In this document: positions 14,501 to 28,500 of the stretch, piece by piece
Layout: each line of letters opens with the position of its first letter
How positions within the stretch are numbered: the stretch's first letter is position 1
From: Nephrocerus scutellatus
Lineage: Eukaryota; Arthropoda; Insecta; Diptera; Pipunculidae
Direction of reading: 5' to 3'
Length of the DNA: 64,000 bases
Assembly (NCBI GenBank): GCA_947095585.1
Contig: OX352766.1
Span: 23,178,939-23,242,938 of the forward strand
Program-made: the position numbers and the translations under genes
The notes under the pieces: generated by a model
Database searches by the model: none
Told to the model about the DNA's origin: nothing
The model's input: the letters and a program-made list of their open reading frames with translations, nothing else

Positions 14501-16492
14501 GAAACCATTTCATAAAATTAGCTTACAAAATGCATATTAAAGGGCTCGTAATTTCTTGACCTTCTCAGTTGTAATACGTGACGCAATTATTTCTAATTCC
14601 AATCGTGTCATCAAAGGACTGTTTTAGAATTAAAAATTCAATCAAATTTGAAACTTGGAACCATTTCATAAAATTAACTTACAAAATGCATATTATGGAG
14701 CTCGTAATTTCTTGACCTTCTCAATTGTAATATGTAACGCAATTATTTCGAAGTCCAATTGTGTCATCAAAGGACTGTTTTAGAATTAAAAATTCAATCA
14801 AATTTGAAACTTGGAACCATTTCATAAAATTAACTTACAAAATGCATATTATAGAGCTCGTAATTTCTTGACCTTCTCAGTTGTAATACGTGACGCAATT
14901 ATTTCTAAGTCCAATTGTGTCATCAAAGGACTGTTTTAGAATTAAAAATTCAATCAAATTTGAAACTTGGAACCATTTCATAAAATTAGCTTACAAAATG
15001 CATATTATAGAGCTCGTAATTTCTTGACCTTCTCAATTGTAATATGTAACGCAATTATTTCGAAGTCCAATTGTGTCATCAAAGGACTGTTTTAGAATTA
15101 AAAATTAAATCAAATTTGAAACTTGGAACCATTTCATAAAATTAACTTACAAAATGCATATTATAGAGCTCGTAATTTCTCGACCTTCTCAATTGTAATA
15201 TGTAACGCAATTATTTCTAAGTCCAATTGTGTCATCAAAGGACTGTTTTAGAATTAAAAATTCAATCAAATTTGAAACTTGAAACCATTTCATAAAATTA
15301 GCTTACAAAATGTATATTATAGAGCTCGTAATTTCTCGACCTTCTCAATTGTAATATGCAACGCAATTATTTCTAAGTCCAATTGTGTCATCAAAGGACT
15401 GTTTTAGAATTAAAAATTCAATCAAATTTGAAACTTGAAACCATTTCATAAAATTAACTTACAAAATGCATATTATAGAGCTCGTAATTTCTTGACCTTC
15501 TCAATTGTAATATGTAACGCAATTATTTCGAAGTCCAATTGTGTCATCAAAGGGCTGTTTTAGAATTAAAAATTAAATCAAATTTGAAACTTGGAACCAT
15601 TTCATAAAATTAACTTACAAAATGCATATTATAGAGCTCGTAATTTCTTGACCTTCTCAAGTGTAATATGTAACGCAATTATTTCGAAGTCCAATTGTGT
15701 CATCAAACGATTGTTTTAGAATTAAAAATTCAATCAAATTTGAAACTTGGAACCATTACATAAAATTAACTTACAAAATGCATATTATAGAGCTCGTAAT
15801 TTCTTGACCTTCTCAATTGTAATATGTAACGCAATTATTTCGAAGTCCAATTGTGTCATCAAAGGACTGTTTTAGAATTAAAAATTAAATCAAATTTGAA
15901 ACTTGGAACCATTTTATAAAATTAACTTACAAAATGCATATTATAGAGCTCGTAATTTCTCGACCTTCTCAATTGTAATATGTAACGCAATTATTTCTAA
16001 GTCCAATTGTGTTATCAAAGGACTGTTTTAGAATTAAAAATTCAATCAAATTTGAAACTTGAAACCATTTCATAAAATTAACTTACAAAATGCATATTAT
16101 AGAGCTCGTAATTTCTTGACCTTGTCAATTGTAATATGTAACGCAATTATTTCGAAGTCCAATTGTGTCATCAAACGACTGTTTTAGAATTAAAAATTTA
16201 ATCAAATTTGAAACTTGGAACCATTACATAAAATTAACTTACAAAATGCATATTATAGAGCTCGTAATTTCTTGACCTTGTCAATTGTAATATGTAACGC
16301 AATTATTTCGAAGTCCAATTGTGTCATCAAACGACTGTTTTAGAATTAAAAATTCAATCAAATTTGAAACTTGGAACCATTACATAAAATTAACTTACAA
16401 AATGCATATTATAGAGCTCGTAATTTCTTGACCTTCTCAATTGTAATATGTAACGCAATTATTTCGAAGTCCAATTGTGTCATCAAAGGACT
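11449..16492 (+). repeat. Block duplication at 3,432-bp offset (22 units)
   Basis: Several rare variants recur at an offset of exactly 3,432 bp: 'ttgtaatacgtg' at 11,449 and 14,881, 'tatatt' after aaaatg at 11,881 and 15,313, 'ggctg' in aaagggctg at 12,121 and 15,553, 'ccattttataaaat' around 12,481 and 15,913, and 'gttatcaaagg' around 12,581 and 16,013. The matched segments are about 11,449-13,060 and 14,881-16,492. Past that point the copies go out of register by whole units, for example 'caaatg' near 13,006 has no partner. Confidence 0.88.
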
Positions 16493-17764
16493 GTTTTAGA
16501 ATTAAAAATTAAATCAAATTTGAAACATGGAACCATTTCATAAAATTAACTTACAAAATGCATATTATAGAGCTCGTAATTTCTCGACCTTCTCAACTGT
16601 AATATGTAACGCAATTATTTCGAAGTCCAATTGTGTCATCAAAGGACTGTTTTAGAATTAAAAATTAAATCAAATTTGAAACTTGGAACCATTTCATAAA
16701 ATTAACTTACAAAATGCATATTATAGAGCTCGTAATTTCTCGACCTTCTCAATTGTAATATTTAACGCAATTATTTCTAAGTCCAATTGTGTCATCAAAG
16801 GACTGTTTTAGAATTAAAAATTCAATCAAATTTGAAACTTGAAACCATTTCATAAAATTAGCTTACAAAATGTATATTATAGAGCTCGTAATTTCTCGAC
16901 CTTCTCAATTGTAATATGTAACGCAATTATTTCTAAGTCCAATTGTGTCATCAAAGGACTGTTTTAGAATTAAAAATTCAATCAAATTTGAAACTTGGAA
17001 CCATTTCATAAAATTAACTTACAAAATGCATATTATAGAGCTCGTAATTTCTTGACCTTCTCAATTGTAATATGTAACGCAATTATTTCGAAGTCCAATT
17101 GTGTCATCAAAGGACTGTTTTAGAATTAAAAATTAAATCAAATTTGAAACTTGGAACGATTTCATAAAATTAACTTACAAAATGCATATTATAGAGCTCG
17201 TAATTTCTTGACCTTCTCAATTGTAATATGTAACGCAATTATTTCGAAGTCCAATTGTGTCATCAAAGGACTGTTTTAGAATTAAAAATTAAATCAAATT
17301 TGAAACTTGGAACCATTTCATAAAATTAACTTACAAAATGCATATTATAGAGCTCGTAATTTCTTGACCTTCTCAATTGTAATATGTAACGCAATTATTT
17401 CGAAGTCCAATTGTGTCATCAAAGGACTGTTTTAGAATTAAAAATTAAATCAAATTTGAAACTTGGAACCATTTCATAAAATTAACTTACAAAATGCATA
17501 TTATAGAGCTCGTAATTTCTCGACCTTCTCAATTGTAATATGTAACGCAATTATTTCTAAGTCCAATTGTGTCATCAAAGGACTGTTTTAGAATTAAAAA
17601 TTCAATCAAATTTGAAACTTGAAACCATTTCATAAAATTAGCTTACAAAATGCATATTATAGAGCTCGTAATTTCTCGACCTTCTCAATTGTAATATGTA
17701 ACGCAATTATTTCTAAGTCCAATTGTGTCATCAAAGGACTGTTTTAGAATTAAAAATTCAATCA

Positions 17765-20700
17765 AATTTTAAACTTGGAACCATTTCATAAAATTAGCTT
17801 ACAAAATGCATATTATAGAGCTCGTAATTTCTTGACCTTCTCAATTGTAATATGTAACGCAATTATTTCGAAGTCCAATTGTGTCATCAAAGGACTGTTT
17901 TAGAATTAAAAATTAAATCAAATTTGAAACTTGGAACCATTTCATAAAATTAACTTACAAAATGCATATTATAGAGCTCGTAATTTCTCGACCTTCTCAA
18001 TTGTAATATGTAACGCAATTATTTCTAAGTCCAATTGTGTCATCAAAGGACTGTTTTAGAATTAAAAATTCAATCAAATTTGAAACTTGAAACCATTTCA
18101 TAAAATTAGCTTACAAAATGTATATTATAGAGCTCGTAATTTCTCGACCTTCTCAATTGTAATATGTAACGCAATTATTTCTAAGTCCAATTGTGTCATC
18201 AAAGGACTGTTTTAGAATTAAAAATTCAATCAAATTTGAAACTTGAAACCATTTCATAAAATTAACTTACAAAATGCATATTATAGAGCTCGTAATTTCT
18301 TGACCTTCTCAATTGTAATATGTAACGCAATTATTTCGAAGTCCAATTGTGTCATCAAAGGGCTGTTTTAGAATTAAAAATTAAATCAAATTTGAAACTT
18401 GGAACCATTTCATAAAATTAACTTACAAAATGCATATTATAGAGCTCGTAATTTCTTGACCTTCTCAAGTGTAATATGTAACGCAATTATTTCGAAGTCC
18501 AATTGTGTCATCAAACGATTGTTTTAGAATTAAAAATTCAATCAAATTTGAAACTTGGAACCATTACATAAAATTAACTTACAAAATGCATATTATAGAG
18601 CTCGTAATTTCTTGACCTTGTCAATTGTAATATGTAACGCAATTATTTCGAAGTCCAATTGTGTCATCAAAGGACTGTTTTAGAATTAAAAATTAAATCA
18701 AATTTGAAACTTGGAACCATTTTATAAAATTAACTTACAAAATGCATATTATAGAGCTCGTAATTTCTTGACCTTCTCAATTGTAATATGTAACGCAATT
18801 ATTTCGAAGTCCAATTGTGTCATCAAAGGACTGTTTTAGAATTAAAAATTAAATCAAATTTGAAACTTGGAACCATTTCATAAAATTAACTTACAAAATG
18901 CATATTATAGAGCTCGTAATTTCTTGACCTTGTCAATTGTAATATGTAACGCAATTATTTCGAAGTCCAATTGTGTCATCAAACGACTGTTTTAGAATTA
19001 AAAATTTAATCAAATTTGAAACTTGGAACCATTACATAAAATTAACTTACAAAATGCATATTATAGAGCTCGTAATTTCTTGACCTTGTCAATTGTAATA
19101 TGTAACGCAATTATTTCGAAGTCCAATTGTGTCATCAAACGACTGTTTTAGAATTAAAAATTCAATCAAATTTGAAACTTGGAACCATTACATAAAATTA
19201 ACTTACAAAATGCATATTATAGAGCTCGTAATTTCTTGACCTTCTCAATTGTAATATGTAACGCAATTATTTCGAAGTCCAATTGTGTCATCAAAGGACT
19301 GTTTTAGAATTAAAAATTAAATCAAATTTGAAACTTGGAACCATTTTATAAAATTAACTTACAAAATGCATATTATAGAGCTCGTAATTTCTCGACCTTC
19401 TCAATTGTAATATGTAACGCAATTATTTCTAAGTCCAATTGTGTTATCAAAGGACTGTTTTAGAATTAAAAATTCAATCAAATTTGAAACTTGGAACCAT
19501 TACATAAAATTAACTTACAAAATGCATATTATAGAGCTCGTAATTTCTTGACCTTGTCAATTGTAATATGTAACGCAATTATTTCGAAGTCCAATTGTGT
19601 CATCAAACGACTGTTTTAGAATTAAAAATTCAATCAAATTTGAAACTTGGAACCATTACATAAAATTAACTTACAAAATGCATATTATAGAGCTCGTAAT
19701 TTCTTGACCTTCTCAATTGTAATATGTAACGCAATTATTTCGAAGTCCAATTGTGTCATCAAAGGACTGTTTTAGAATTAAAAATTAAATCAAATTTGAA
19801 ACTTGGAACCATTTCATAAAATTAACTTACAAAATGCATATTATAGAGCTCGTAATTTCTTGACCTTGTCAATTGTAATATGTAACGCAATTATTTCGAA
19901 GTCCAATTGTGTCATCAAACGACTGTTTTAGAATTAAAAATTCAATCAAATTTGAAACTTGGAACCATTACATAAAATTAACTTACAAAATGCATATTAT
20001 AGAGCTCGTAATTTCTTGACCTTCTCAATTGTAATATGTAACGCAATTATTTCGAAGTCCAATTGTGTCATCAAAGGACTGTTTTAGAATTAAAAATTAA
20101 ATCAAATTTGAAACTTGGAACCATTTCATAAAATTAACTTACAAAATGCATATTATAGAGCTCGTAATTTCTCGACCTTCTCAATTGTAATATGTAACGC
20201 AATTATTTCTAAGTCCAATTGTGTCATCAAAGGACTGTTTTAGAATTAAAAATTCAATCAAATTTGAAACTTGAAACCATTTCATAAAATTAACTTACAA
20301 AATGCATATTATAGAGCTCGTAATTTCTCGACCTTCTCAACTGTAATATGTAACGCAATTATTTCGAAGTCCAATTGTGTCATCAAAGGACTGTTTTAGA
20401 ATTAAAAATTAAATCAAATTTGAAACTTGGAACCATTTCATAAAATTAACTTACAAAATGCATATTATAGAGCTCGTAATTTCTCGACCTTCTCAATTGT
20501 AATATGTAACGCAATTATTTCTAAGTCCAATTGTGTCATCAAAGGACTGTTTTAGAATTAAAAATTCAATCAAATTTGAAACTTGAAACCATTTCATAAA
20601 ATTAGCTTACAAAATGTATATTATAGAGCTCGTAATTTCTCGACCTTCTCAATTGTAATATGTAACGCAATTATTTCTAAGTCCAATTGTGTCATCAAAG

Positions 20701-22766
20701 GACTGTTTTAGAATTAAAAATTCAATCAAATTTGAAACTTGGAACCATTTCATAAAATTAACTTACAAAATGCATATTATAGAGCTCGTAATTTCTTGAC
20801 CTTCTCAATTGTAATATGTAACGCAATTATTTCGAAGTCCAATTGTGTCATCAAAGGACTGTTTTAGAATTAAAAATTCAATCAAATTTGAAACTTGAAA
20901 CCATTTCATAAAATTAACTTACAAAATGCATATTATAGAGCTCGTAATTTCTCGACCTTCTCAATTGTAATATGTAACGCAATTATTTCTAAGTCCAATT
21001 GTGTCATCAAAGGACTGTTTTAGAATTAAAAATTCAATCAAATTTTAAACTTGGAACCATTTCATAAAATTAGCTTACAAAATGCATATTATAGAGCTCG
21101 TAATTTCTTGACCTTCTCAATTGTAATATGTAACGCAATTATTTCGAAGTCCAATTGTGTCATCAAAGGACTGTTTTAGAATTAAAAATTAAATCAAATT
21201 TGAAACTTGGAACCATTTCATAAAATTAACTTACAAAATGCATATTATAGAGCTCGTAATTTCTCGACCTTCTCAATTGTAATATGTAACGCAATTATTT
21301 CTAAGTCCAATTGTGTCATCAAAGGACTGTTTTAGAATTAAAAATTCAATCAAATTTGAAACTTGAAACCATTTCATAAAATTAGCTTACAAAATGTATA
21401 TTATAGAGCTCGTAATTTCTCGACCTTCTCAATTGTAATATGTAACGCAATTATTTCTAAGTCCAATTGTGTCATCAAAGGACTGTTTTAGAATTAAAAA
21501 TTCAATCAAATTTGAAACTTGAAACCATTTCATAAAATTAACTTACAAAATGCATATTATAGAGCTCGTAATTTCTTGACCTTCTCAATTGTAATATGTA
21601 ACGCAATTATTTCGAAGTCCAATTGTGTCATCAAAGGGCTGTTTTAGAATTAAAAATTAAATCAAATTTGAAACTTGGAACCATTTCATAAAATTAACTT
21701 ACAAAATGCATATTATAGAGCTCGTAATTTCTTGACCTTCTCAAGTGTAATATGTAACGCAATTATTTCGAAGTCCAATTGTGTCATCAAACGATTGTTT
21801 TAGAATTAAAAATTCAATCAAATTTGAAACTTGGAACCATTACATAAAATTAACTTACAAAATGCATATTATAGAGCTCGTAATTTCTTGACCTTGTCAA
21901 TTGTAATATGTAACGCAATTATTTCGAAGTCCAATTGTGTCATCAAAGGACTGTTTTAGAATTAAAAATTAAATCAAATTTGAAACTTGGAACCATTTTA
22001 TAAAATTAACTTACAAAATGCATATTATAGAGCTCGTAATTTCTTGACCTTCTCAATTGTAATATGTAACGCAATTATTTCGAAGTCCAATTGTGTCATC
22101 AAAGGACTGTTTTAGAATTAAAAATTAAATCAAATTTGAAACTTGGAACCATTTCATAAAATTAACTTACAAAATGCATATTATAGAGCTCGTAATTTCT
22201 TGACCTTGTCAATTGTAATATGTAACGCAATTATTTCGAAGTCCAATTGTGTCATCAAACGACTGTTTTAGAATTAAAAATTTAATCAAATTTGAAACTT
22301 GGAACCATTACATAAAATTAACTTACAAAATGCATATTATAGAGCTCGTAATTTCTTGACCTTGTCAATTGTAATATGTAACGCAATTATTTCGAAGTCC
22401 AATTGTGTCATCAAACGACTGTTTTAGAATTAAAAATTCAATCAAATTTGAAACTTGGAACCATTACATAAAATTAACTTACAAAATGCATATTATAGAG
22501 CTCGTAATTTCTTGACCTTCTCAATTGTAATATGTAACGCAATTATTTCGAAGTCCAATTGTGTCATCAAAGGACTGTTTTAGAATTAAAAATTAAATCA
22601 AATTTGAAACTTGGAACCATTTTATAAAATTAACTTACAAAATGCATATTAAAGAGCTCGTAATTTCTCGACCTTCTCAATTGTAATATGTAACGCAATT
22701 ATTTCTAAGTCCAATTGTGTTATCAAAGGACTGTTTTAGAATTAAAAATTCAATCAAATTTGAAAC
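17765..22766 (+). repeat. Block duplication at 3,276-bp offset (21 units)
   Basis: The rare 'aattttaaac' at 17,765 recurs at 21,041, and 'aaagggctg' (ggctg at 18,361) recurs at 21,637; both offsets are 3,276 bp. The following run of variants keeps the same order: 'caagtgtaat', 'caaacgattg', 'ttgtcaattg', 'ccattttataaaat', 'aaatttaatc', 'gttatcaaagg'. This holds to about 19,490 and 22,766, where copy 1 jumps directly to 'cttggaaccattac' units and copy 2 keeps an extra 'cttgaaacc' unit. Confidence 0.86.
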
Positions 22767-25700
22767 TTGAAACCATTTCATAAAATTAACTTACAAAATG
22801 CATATTATAGAGCTCGTAATTTCTTGACCTTGTCAATTGTAATATGTAACGCAATTATTTCGAAGTCCAATTGTGTCATCAAACGACTGTTTTAGAATTA
22901 AAAATTTAATCAAATTTGAAACTTGGAACCATTACATAAAATTAACTTACAAAATGCATATTATAGAGCTCGTAATTTCTTGACCTTGTCAATTGTAATA
23001 TGTAACGCAATTATTTCGAAGTCCAATTGTGTCATCAAACGACTGTTTTAGAATTAAAAATTCAATCAAATTTGAAACTTGGAACCATTACATAAAATTA
23101 ACTTACAAAATGCATATTATAGAGCTCGTAATTTCTTGACCTTCTCAATTGTAATATGTAACGCAATTATTTCGAAGTCCAATTGTGTCATCAAAGGACT
23201 GTTTTAGAATTAAAAATTAAATCAAATTTGAAACTTGGAACCATTTCATAAAATTAACTTACAAAATGCATATTATAGAGCTCGTAATTTCTCGACCTTC
23301 TCAATTGTAATATGTAACGCAATTATTTCTAAGTCCAATTGTGTCATCAAAGGACTGTTTTAGAATTAAAAATTCAATCAAATTTGAAACTTGAAACCAT
23401 TTCATAAAATTAACTTACAAAATGCATATTATAGAGCTCGTAATTTCTCGACCTTCTCAACTGTAATATGTAACGCAATTATTTCGAAGTCCAATTGTGT
23501 CATCAAAGGACTGTTTTAGAATTAAAAATTAAATCAAATTTGAAACTTGGAACCATTTCATAAAATTAACTTACAAAATGCATATTATAGAGCTCGTAAT
23601 TTCTCGACCTTCTCAATTGTAATATGTAACGCAATTATTTCTAAGTCCAATTGTGTCATCAAAGGACTGTTTTAGAATTAAAAATTCAATCAAATTTGAA
23701 ACTTGAAACCATTTCATAAAATTAGCTTACAAAATGTATATTATAGAGCTCGTAATTTCTCGACCTTCTCAATTGTAATATGTAACGCAATTATTTCTAA
23801 GTCCAATTGTGTCATCAAAGGACTGTTTTAGAATTAAAAATTCAATCAAATTTGAAACTTGGAACCATTTCATAAAATTAACTTACAAAATGCATATTAT
23901 AGAGCTCGTAATTTCTTGACCTTCTCAATTGTAATATGTAACGCAATTATTTCGAAGTCCAATTGTGTCATCAAAGGACTGTTTTAGAATTAAAAATTAA
24001 ATCAAATTTGAAACTTGGAACCATTTTATAAAATTAACTTACAAAATGCATATTATAGAGCTCGTAATTTCTCGACCTTCTCAATTGTAATATGTAACGC
24101 AATTATTTCTAAGTCCAATTGTGTTATCAAAGGACTGTTTTAGAATTAAAAATTCAATCAAATTTGAAACTTGAAACCATTTCATAAAATTAACTTACAA
24201 AATGCATATTATAGAGCTCGTAATTTCTTGACCTTCTCAATTGTAATATGTAACGCAATTATTTCGAAGTCCAATTGTGTCATCAAAGGACTGTTTTAGA
24301 ATTAAAAATTAAATCAAATTTGAAACTTGGAACCATTTCATAAAATTAACTTACAAAATGCATATTATAGAGCTCGTAATTTCTTGACCTTCTCAATTGT
24401 AATATGTAACGCAATTATTTCGAAGTCCAATTGTGTCATCAAAGGACTGTTTTAGAATTAAAAATTAAATCAAATTTGAAACTTGGAACCATTTCATAAA
24501 ATTAACTTACAAAATGCATATTATAGAGCTCGTAATTTCTTGACCTTCTCAATTGTAATATGTAACGCAATTATTTCGAAGTCCAATTGTGTCATCAAAG
24601 GACTGTTTTAGAATTAAAAATTAAATCAAATTTGAAACTTGGAACCATTTCATAAAATTAACTTACAAAATGCATATTATAGAGCTCGTAATTTCTTGAC
24701 CTTCTCAATTGTAATATGTAACGCAATTATTTCGAAGTCCAATTGTGTCATCAAAGGACTGTTTTAGAATTAAAAATTAAATCAAATTTGAAACTTGGAA
24801 CCATTTCATAAAATTAACTTACAAAATGCATATTATAGAGCTCGTAATTTCTTGACCTTCTCAATTGTAATATGTAACGCAATTATTTCTAAGTCCAATT
24901 GTGTCATCAAAGGACTGTTTTAGAATTAAAAATTCAATCAAATTTGAAACTTGGAACCATTTCATAAAATTAACTTACAAAATGCATATTATAGAGCTCG
25001 TAATTTCTTGACCTTCTCAATTGTAATATGTAACGCAATTATTTCGAAGTCCAATTGTGTCATCAAAGGACTGTTTTAGAATTAAAAATTAAATCAAATT
25101 TGAAACTTGGAACCATTTCATAAAATTAACTTACAAAATGCATATTATAGAGCTCGTAATTTCTCGACCTTCTCAATTGTAATATGTAACGCAATTATTT
25201 CTAAGTCCAATTGTGTCATCAAAGGACTGTTTTAGAATTAAAAATTCAATCAAATTTGAAACTTGAAACCATTTCATAAAATTAGCTTACAAAATGCATA
25301 TTATAGAGCTCGTAATTTCTTGACCTTCTCAATTGTAATATGTAACGCAATTATTTCGAAGTCCAATTGTGTCATCAAAGGACTGTTTTAGAATTAAAAA
25401 TTAAATCAAATTTGAAACTTGGAACCATTTCATAAAATTAACTTACAAAATGCATATTATAGAGCTCGTAATTTCTTGACCTTCTCAATTGTAATATGTA
25501 ACGCAATTATTTCTAAGTCCAATTGTGTCATCAAAGGACTGTTTTAGAATTAAAAATTCAATCAAATTTGAAACTTGAAACCATTTCATAAAATTAGCTT
25601 ACAAAATGTATATTATAGAGCTCGTAATTTCTCGACCTTCTCAATTGTAATATGTAACGCAATTATTTCTAAGTCCAATTGTGTCATCAAAGGACTGTTT

Positions 25701-25979
25701 TAGAATTAAAAATTCAATCAAATTTGAAACTTGAAACCATTTCATAAAATTAACTTACAAAATGCATATTATAGAGCTCGTAATTTCTTGACCTTCTCAA
25801 TTGTAATATGTAACGCAATTATTTCGAAGTCCAATTGTGTCATCAAAGGGCTGTTTTAGAATTAAAAATTAAATCAAATTTGAAACTTGGAACCATTTCA
25901 TAAAATTAACTTACAAAATGCATATTATAGAGCTCGTAATTTCTTGACCTTCTCAAGTGTAATATGTAACGCAATTATT

Positions 25980-27300
25980 TCGAAGTCCAATTGTGTCATC
26001 AAAGGACTGTTTTAAAATTAAGAATTCAAACAAAGTTGAAACTTGGAACCATTTCATAAAATTAACTTACAAAATGCATATTATAGAGCTCGTAATTTCT
26101 TGACCTTCTCAAGTGTAATATGTAACGCAATTATTTCGAAGTCCAATTGTGTCATCAAAGGACTGTTTTAGAATTAAAAATTAAATCAAATTTGAAACTT
26201 GGAACCATTTCATAAAATTAACTTACAAAATGCATATTATAGAGCTCGTAATTTCTTGACCTTCTCAAGTGTAATATGTAACGCAATTATTTCGAAGTCC
26301 AATTGTGTCATCAAAGGACTGTTTTAAAATTAAGAATTCAAACAAAGTTGAAACTTGGAACCATTTCATAAAATTAACTTACAAAATGCATATTAGAGAG
26401 CACGTAATTTTTTGACCTTCTCAAGTGTAATATGTAACGCAATTATTTCGAAGTCCAATTGTGTCATCAAAGGACTGTTTTAAAATTAAGAATTCAAACA
26501 AAGTTGAAACTTGGAACCATTTCATAAAATTAACTTACAAAATGCATATTATAGAGCTCGTAATTTCTTGACCTTCTCAACTGTAATATGTAACGCAATT
26601 ATTTCTAAGTTCTATTGTGTCATCAAAGGACTGTTTTAGAATTAAAAATTCAATCAAATTTGAAACTTGGAACCATTTCATAAAATTAACTTACAAAATG
26701 CATATTATAGAGCTCGTAATTTCTTGACCTTCTCAACTGTAATATGTAACGCAATTATTTCTAAGTTCTATTGTGTCATCAAAGGACTGTTTTAGAATTA
26801 AAAATTCAATCAAATTTGAAACTTGGAACCATTTCATAAAATTAACTTACAAAATGCATATTATAGAGCTCGTAATTTCTTGACCTTCTCAATTGTAATA
26901 TGTAACGCAATTATTTCGAAGTCCAATTGTGTCATCAAAGGACTGTTTTAAAATTAAGAATTCAAACAAAGTTGAAACTTGGAACCATTTCATAAAATTA
27001 ACTTACAAAATGCATATTATAGAGCTCGTAATTTCTTGACCTTCTCAAGTGTAATATGTAACGCAATTATTTCGAAGTCCAATTATGTCATCAAAGGACT
27101 GTTTAAGAATTAAAAATTCAATCAAATTTGAAACTTGGAACCATTTCATAAAATTAACTTACAAAATGCATATTATAGAGCTCGTAATTTCTTGACCTTC
27201 TCAAGTGTAATATGTAACGCAATTAATTCGAAGTCCAATTGTGTCATCAAAGGACTGTTTTAAAATTAAAAATTCAATCAAAGTTGAAACTTGGAACCAT
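25980..27300 (+). repeat. Satellite variant cluster with 'aattaagaattcaaacaaag'
   Basis: Units near 26,014, 26,326, 26,483 and 26,953 carry the linked changes ttttaaaattaagaattc and aaacaaagttgaaac, creating a GAATTC. The only other clear copy I saw is an isolated one near 40,485, with partial relatives ('caaagttg') near 27,285 and 42,533. The isolated copy about 13 kb away suggests transfer of a single unit by conversion or a long-range exchange. Confidence 0.82.
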
Positions 27301-28381
27301 TTCATAAAATTAACTTACAAAATGCATATTATAGAGCTCGTAATTTCTTGACCTTCTCAATTGTAATATGTAACGCAATTATTTCTAAGTCCAAATGTGT
27401 CATCAAAGGACTGTTTTAGAATTAAAAATTCAATCAAATTTGAAACTTGGAACCATTTCATAAAATTAACTTACAAAATGCATATTATAGAGCTCGTAAT
27501 TTCTTGACCTTCTCAATTGTAATATGTAACGCAATTATTTCGAAGTCCAATTATGTCATCAAAGGACTGTTTAAGAATTAAAAATTAAATCAAATTTGAA
27601 ACTTGGAACCATTTCATAAAATTAACTTACAAAATGCATATTATAGAGCTCGTAATTTCTCGACCTTCTCAATTGTAATATGTAACGCAATTATTTCTAA
27701 GTCCAATTGTGTCATCAAAGGACTGTTTTAGAATTAAAAATTCAATCAAATTTGAAACTTGAAACCATTTCATAAAATTAACTTACAAAATGCATATTAT
27801 AGAGCTCGTAATTTCTTGACCTTCTCAATTGTAATATGTAACGCAATTATTTCGAAGTCCAATTGTGTCATCAAACGACTGTTTTAGAATTAAAAATTCA
27901 ATCAAATTTGAAACTTGGAACCATTTCATAAAATTAACTTACAAAATGCATATTATAGAGCTCGTAATTTCTTGACCTTGTCAATTGTAATATGTAACGC
28001 AATTATTTCTAAGTCCAATTGTGTCATCAAAGGACTGTTTTAGAATTAAAAATTCAATCAAATTTTAAACTTGAAACCATTTCATAAAATTAGCTTACAA
28101 AATGTATATTATAGAGCTCGTAATTTCTTGACCTTCTCAATTGTAATATGTAACGCAATTATTTCGAAGTCCAATTGTGTCATCAAACGACTGTTTTAGA
28201 ATTAAAAATTCAATCAAATTTGAAACTTGGAACCATTTCATAAAATTAACTTACAAAATGCATATTATAGAGCTCGTAATTTCTTGACCTTGTCAATTGT
28301 AATATGTAACGCAATTATTTCGAAGTCCAATTGTGTCATCAAAGGACTGTTTTAGAATTAAAAATTCAATCAAATTTGAAA

Positions 28382-28500
28382 CTTGGAACCATTTCATAAA
28401 ATTAACTTACAAAATGCATATTATGTAACGCAATTATTTCGAAGTCCAATTGTGTCATCAAACGACTGTTTTAGAATTAAAAATTCAATCAAATTTGAAA
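28382..28500 (+). repeat. 119-bp satellite unit with 37-bp internal deletion
   Basis: After 'gcatattat' the unit jumps directly to 'gtaacgcaatt', losing 37 bp that include the otherwise invariant gagctc core. The sequences at both edges of the lost piece end in 'tat' or 'atat', a short microhomology. It is the only unit seen with this deletion. Confidence 0.92.
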
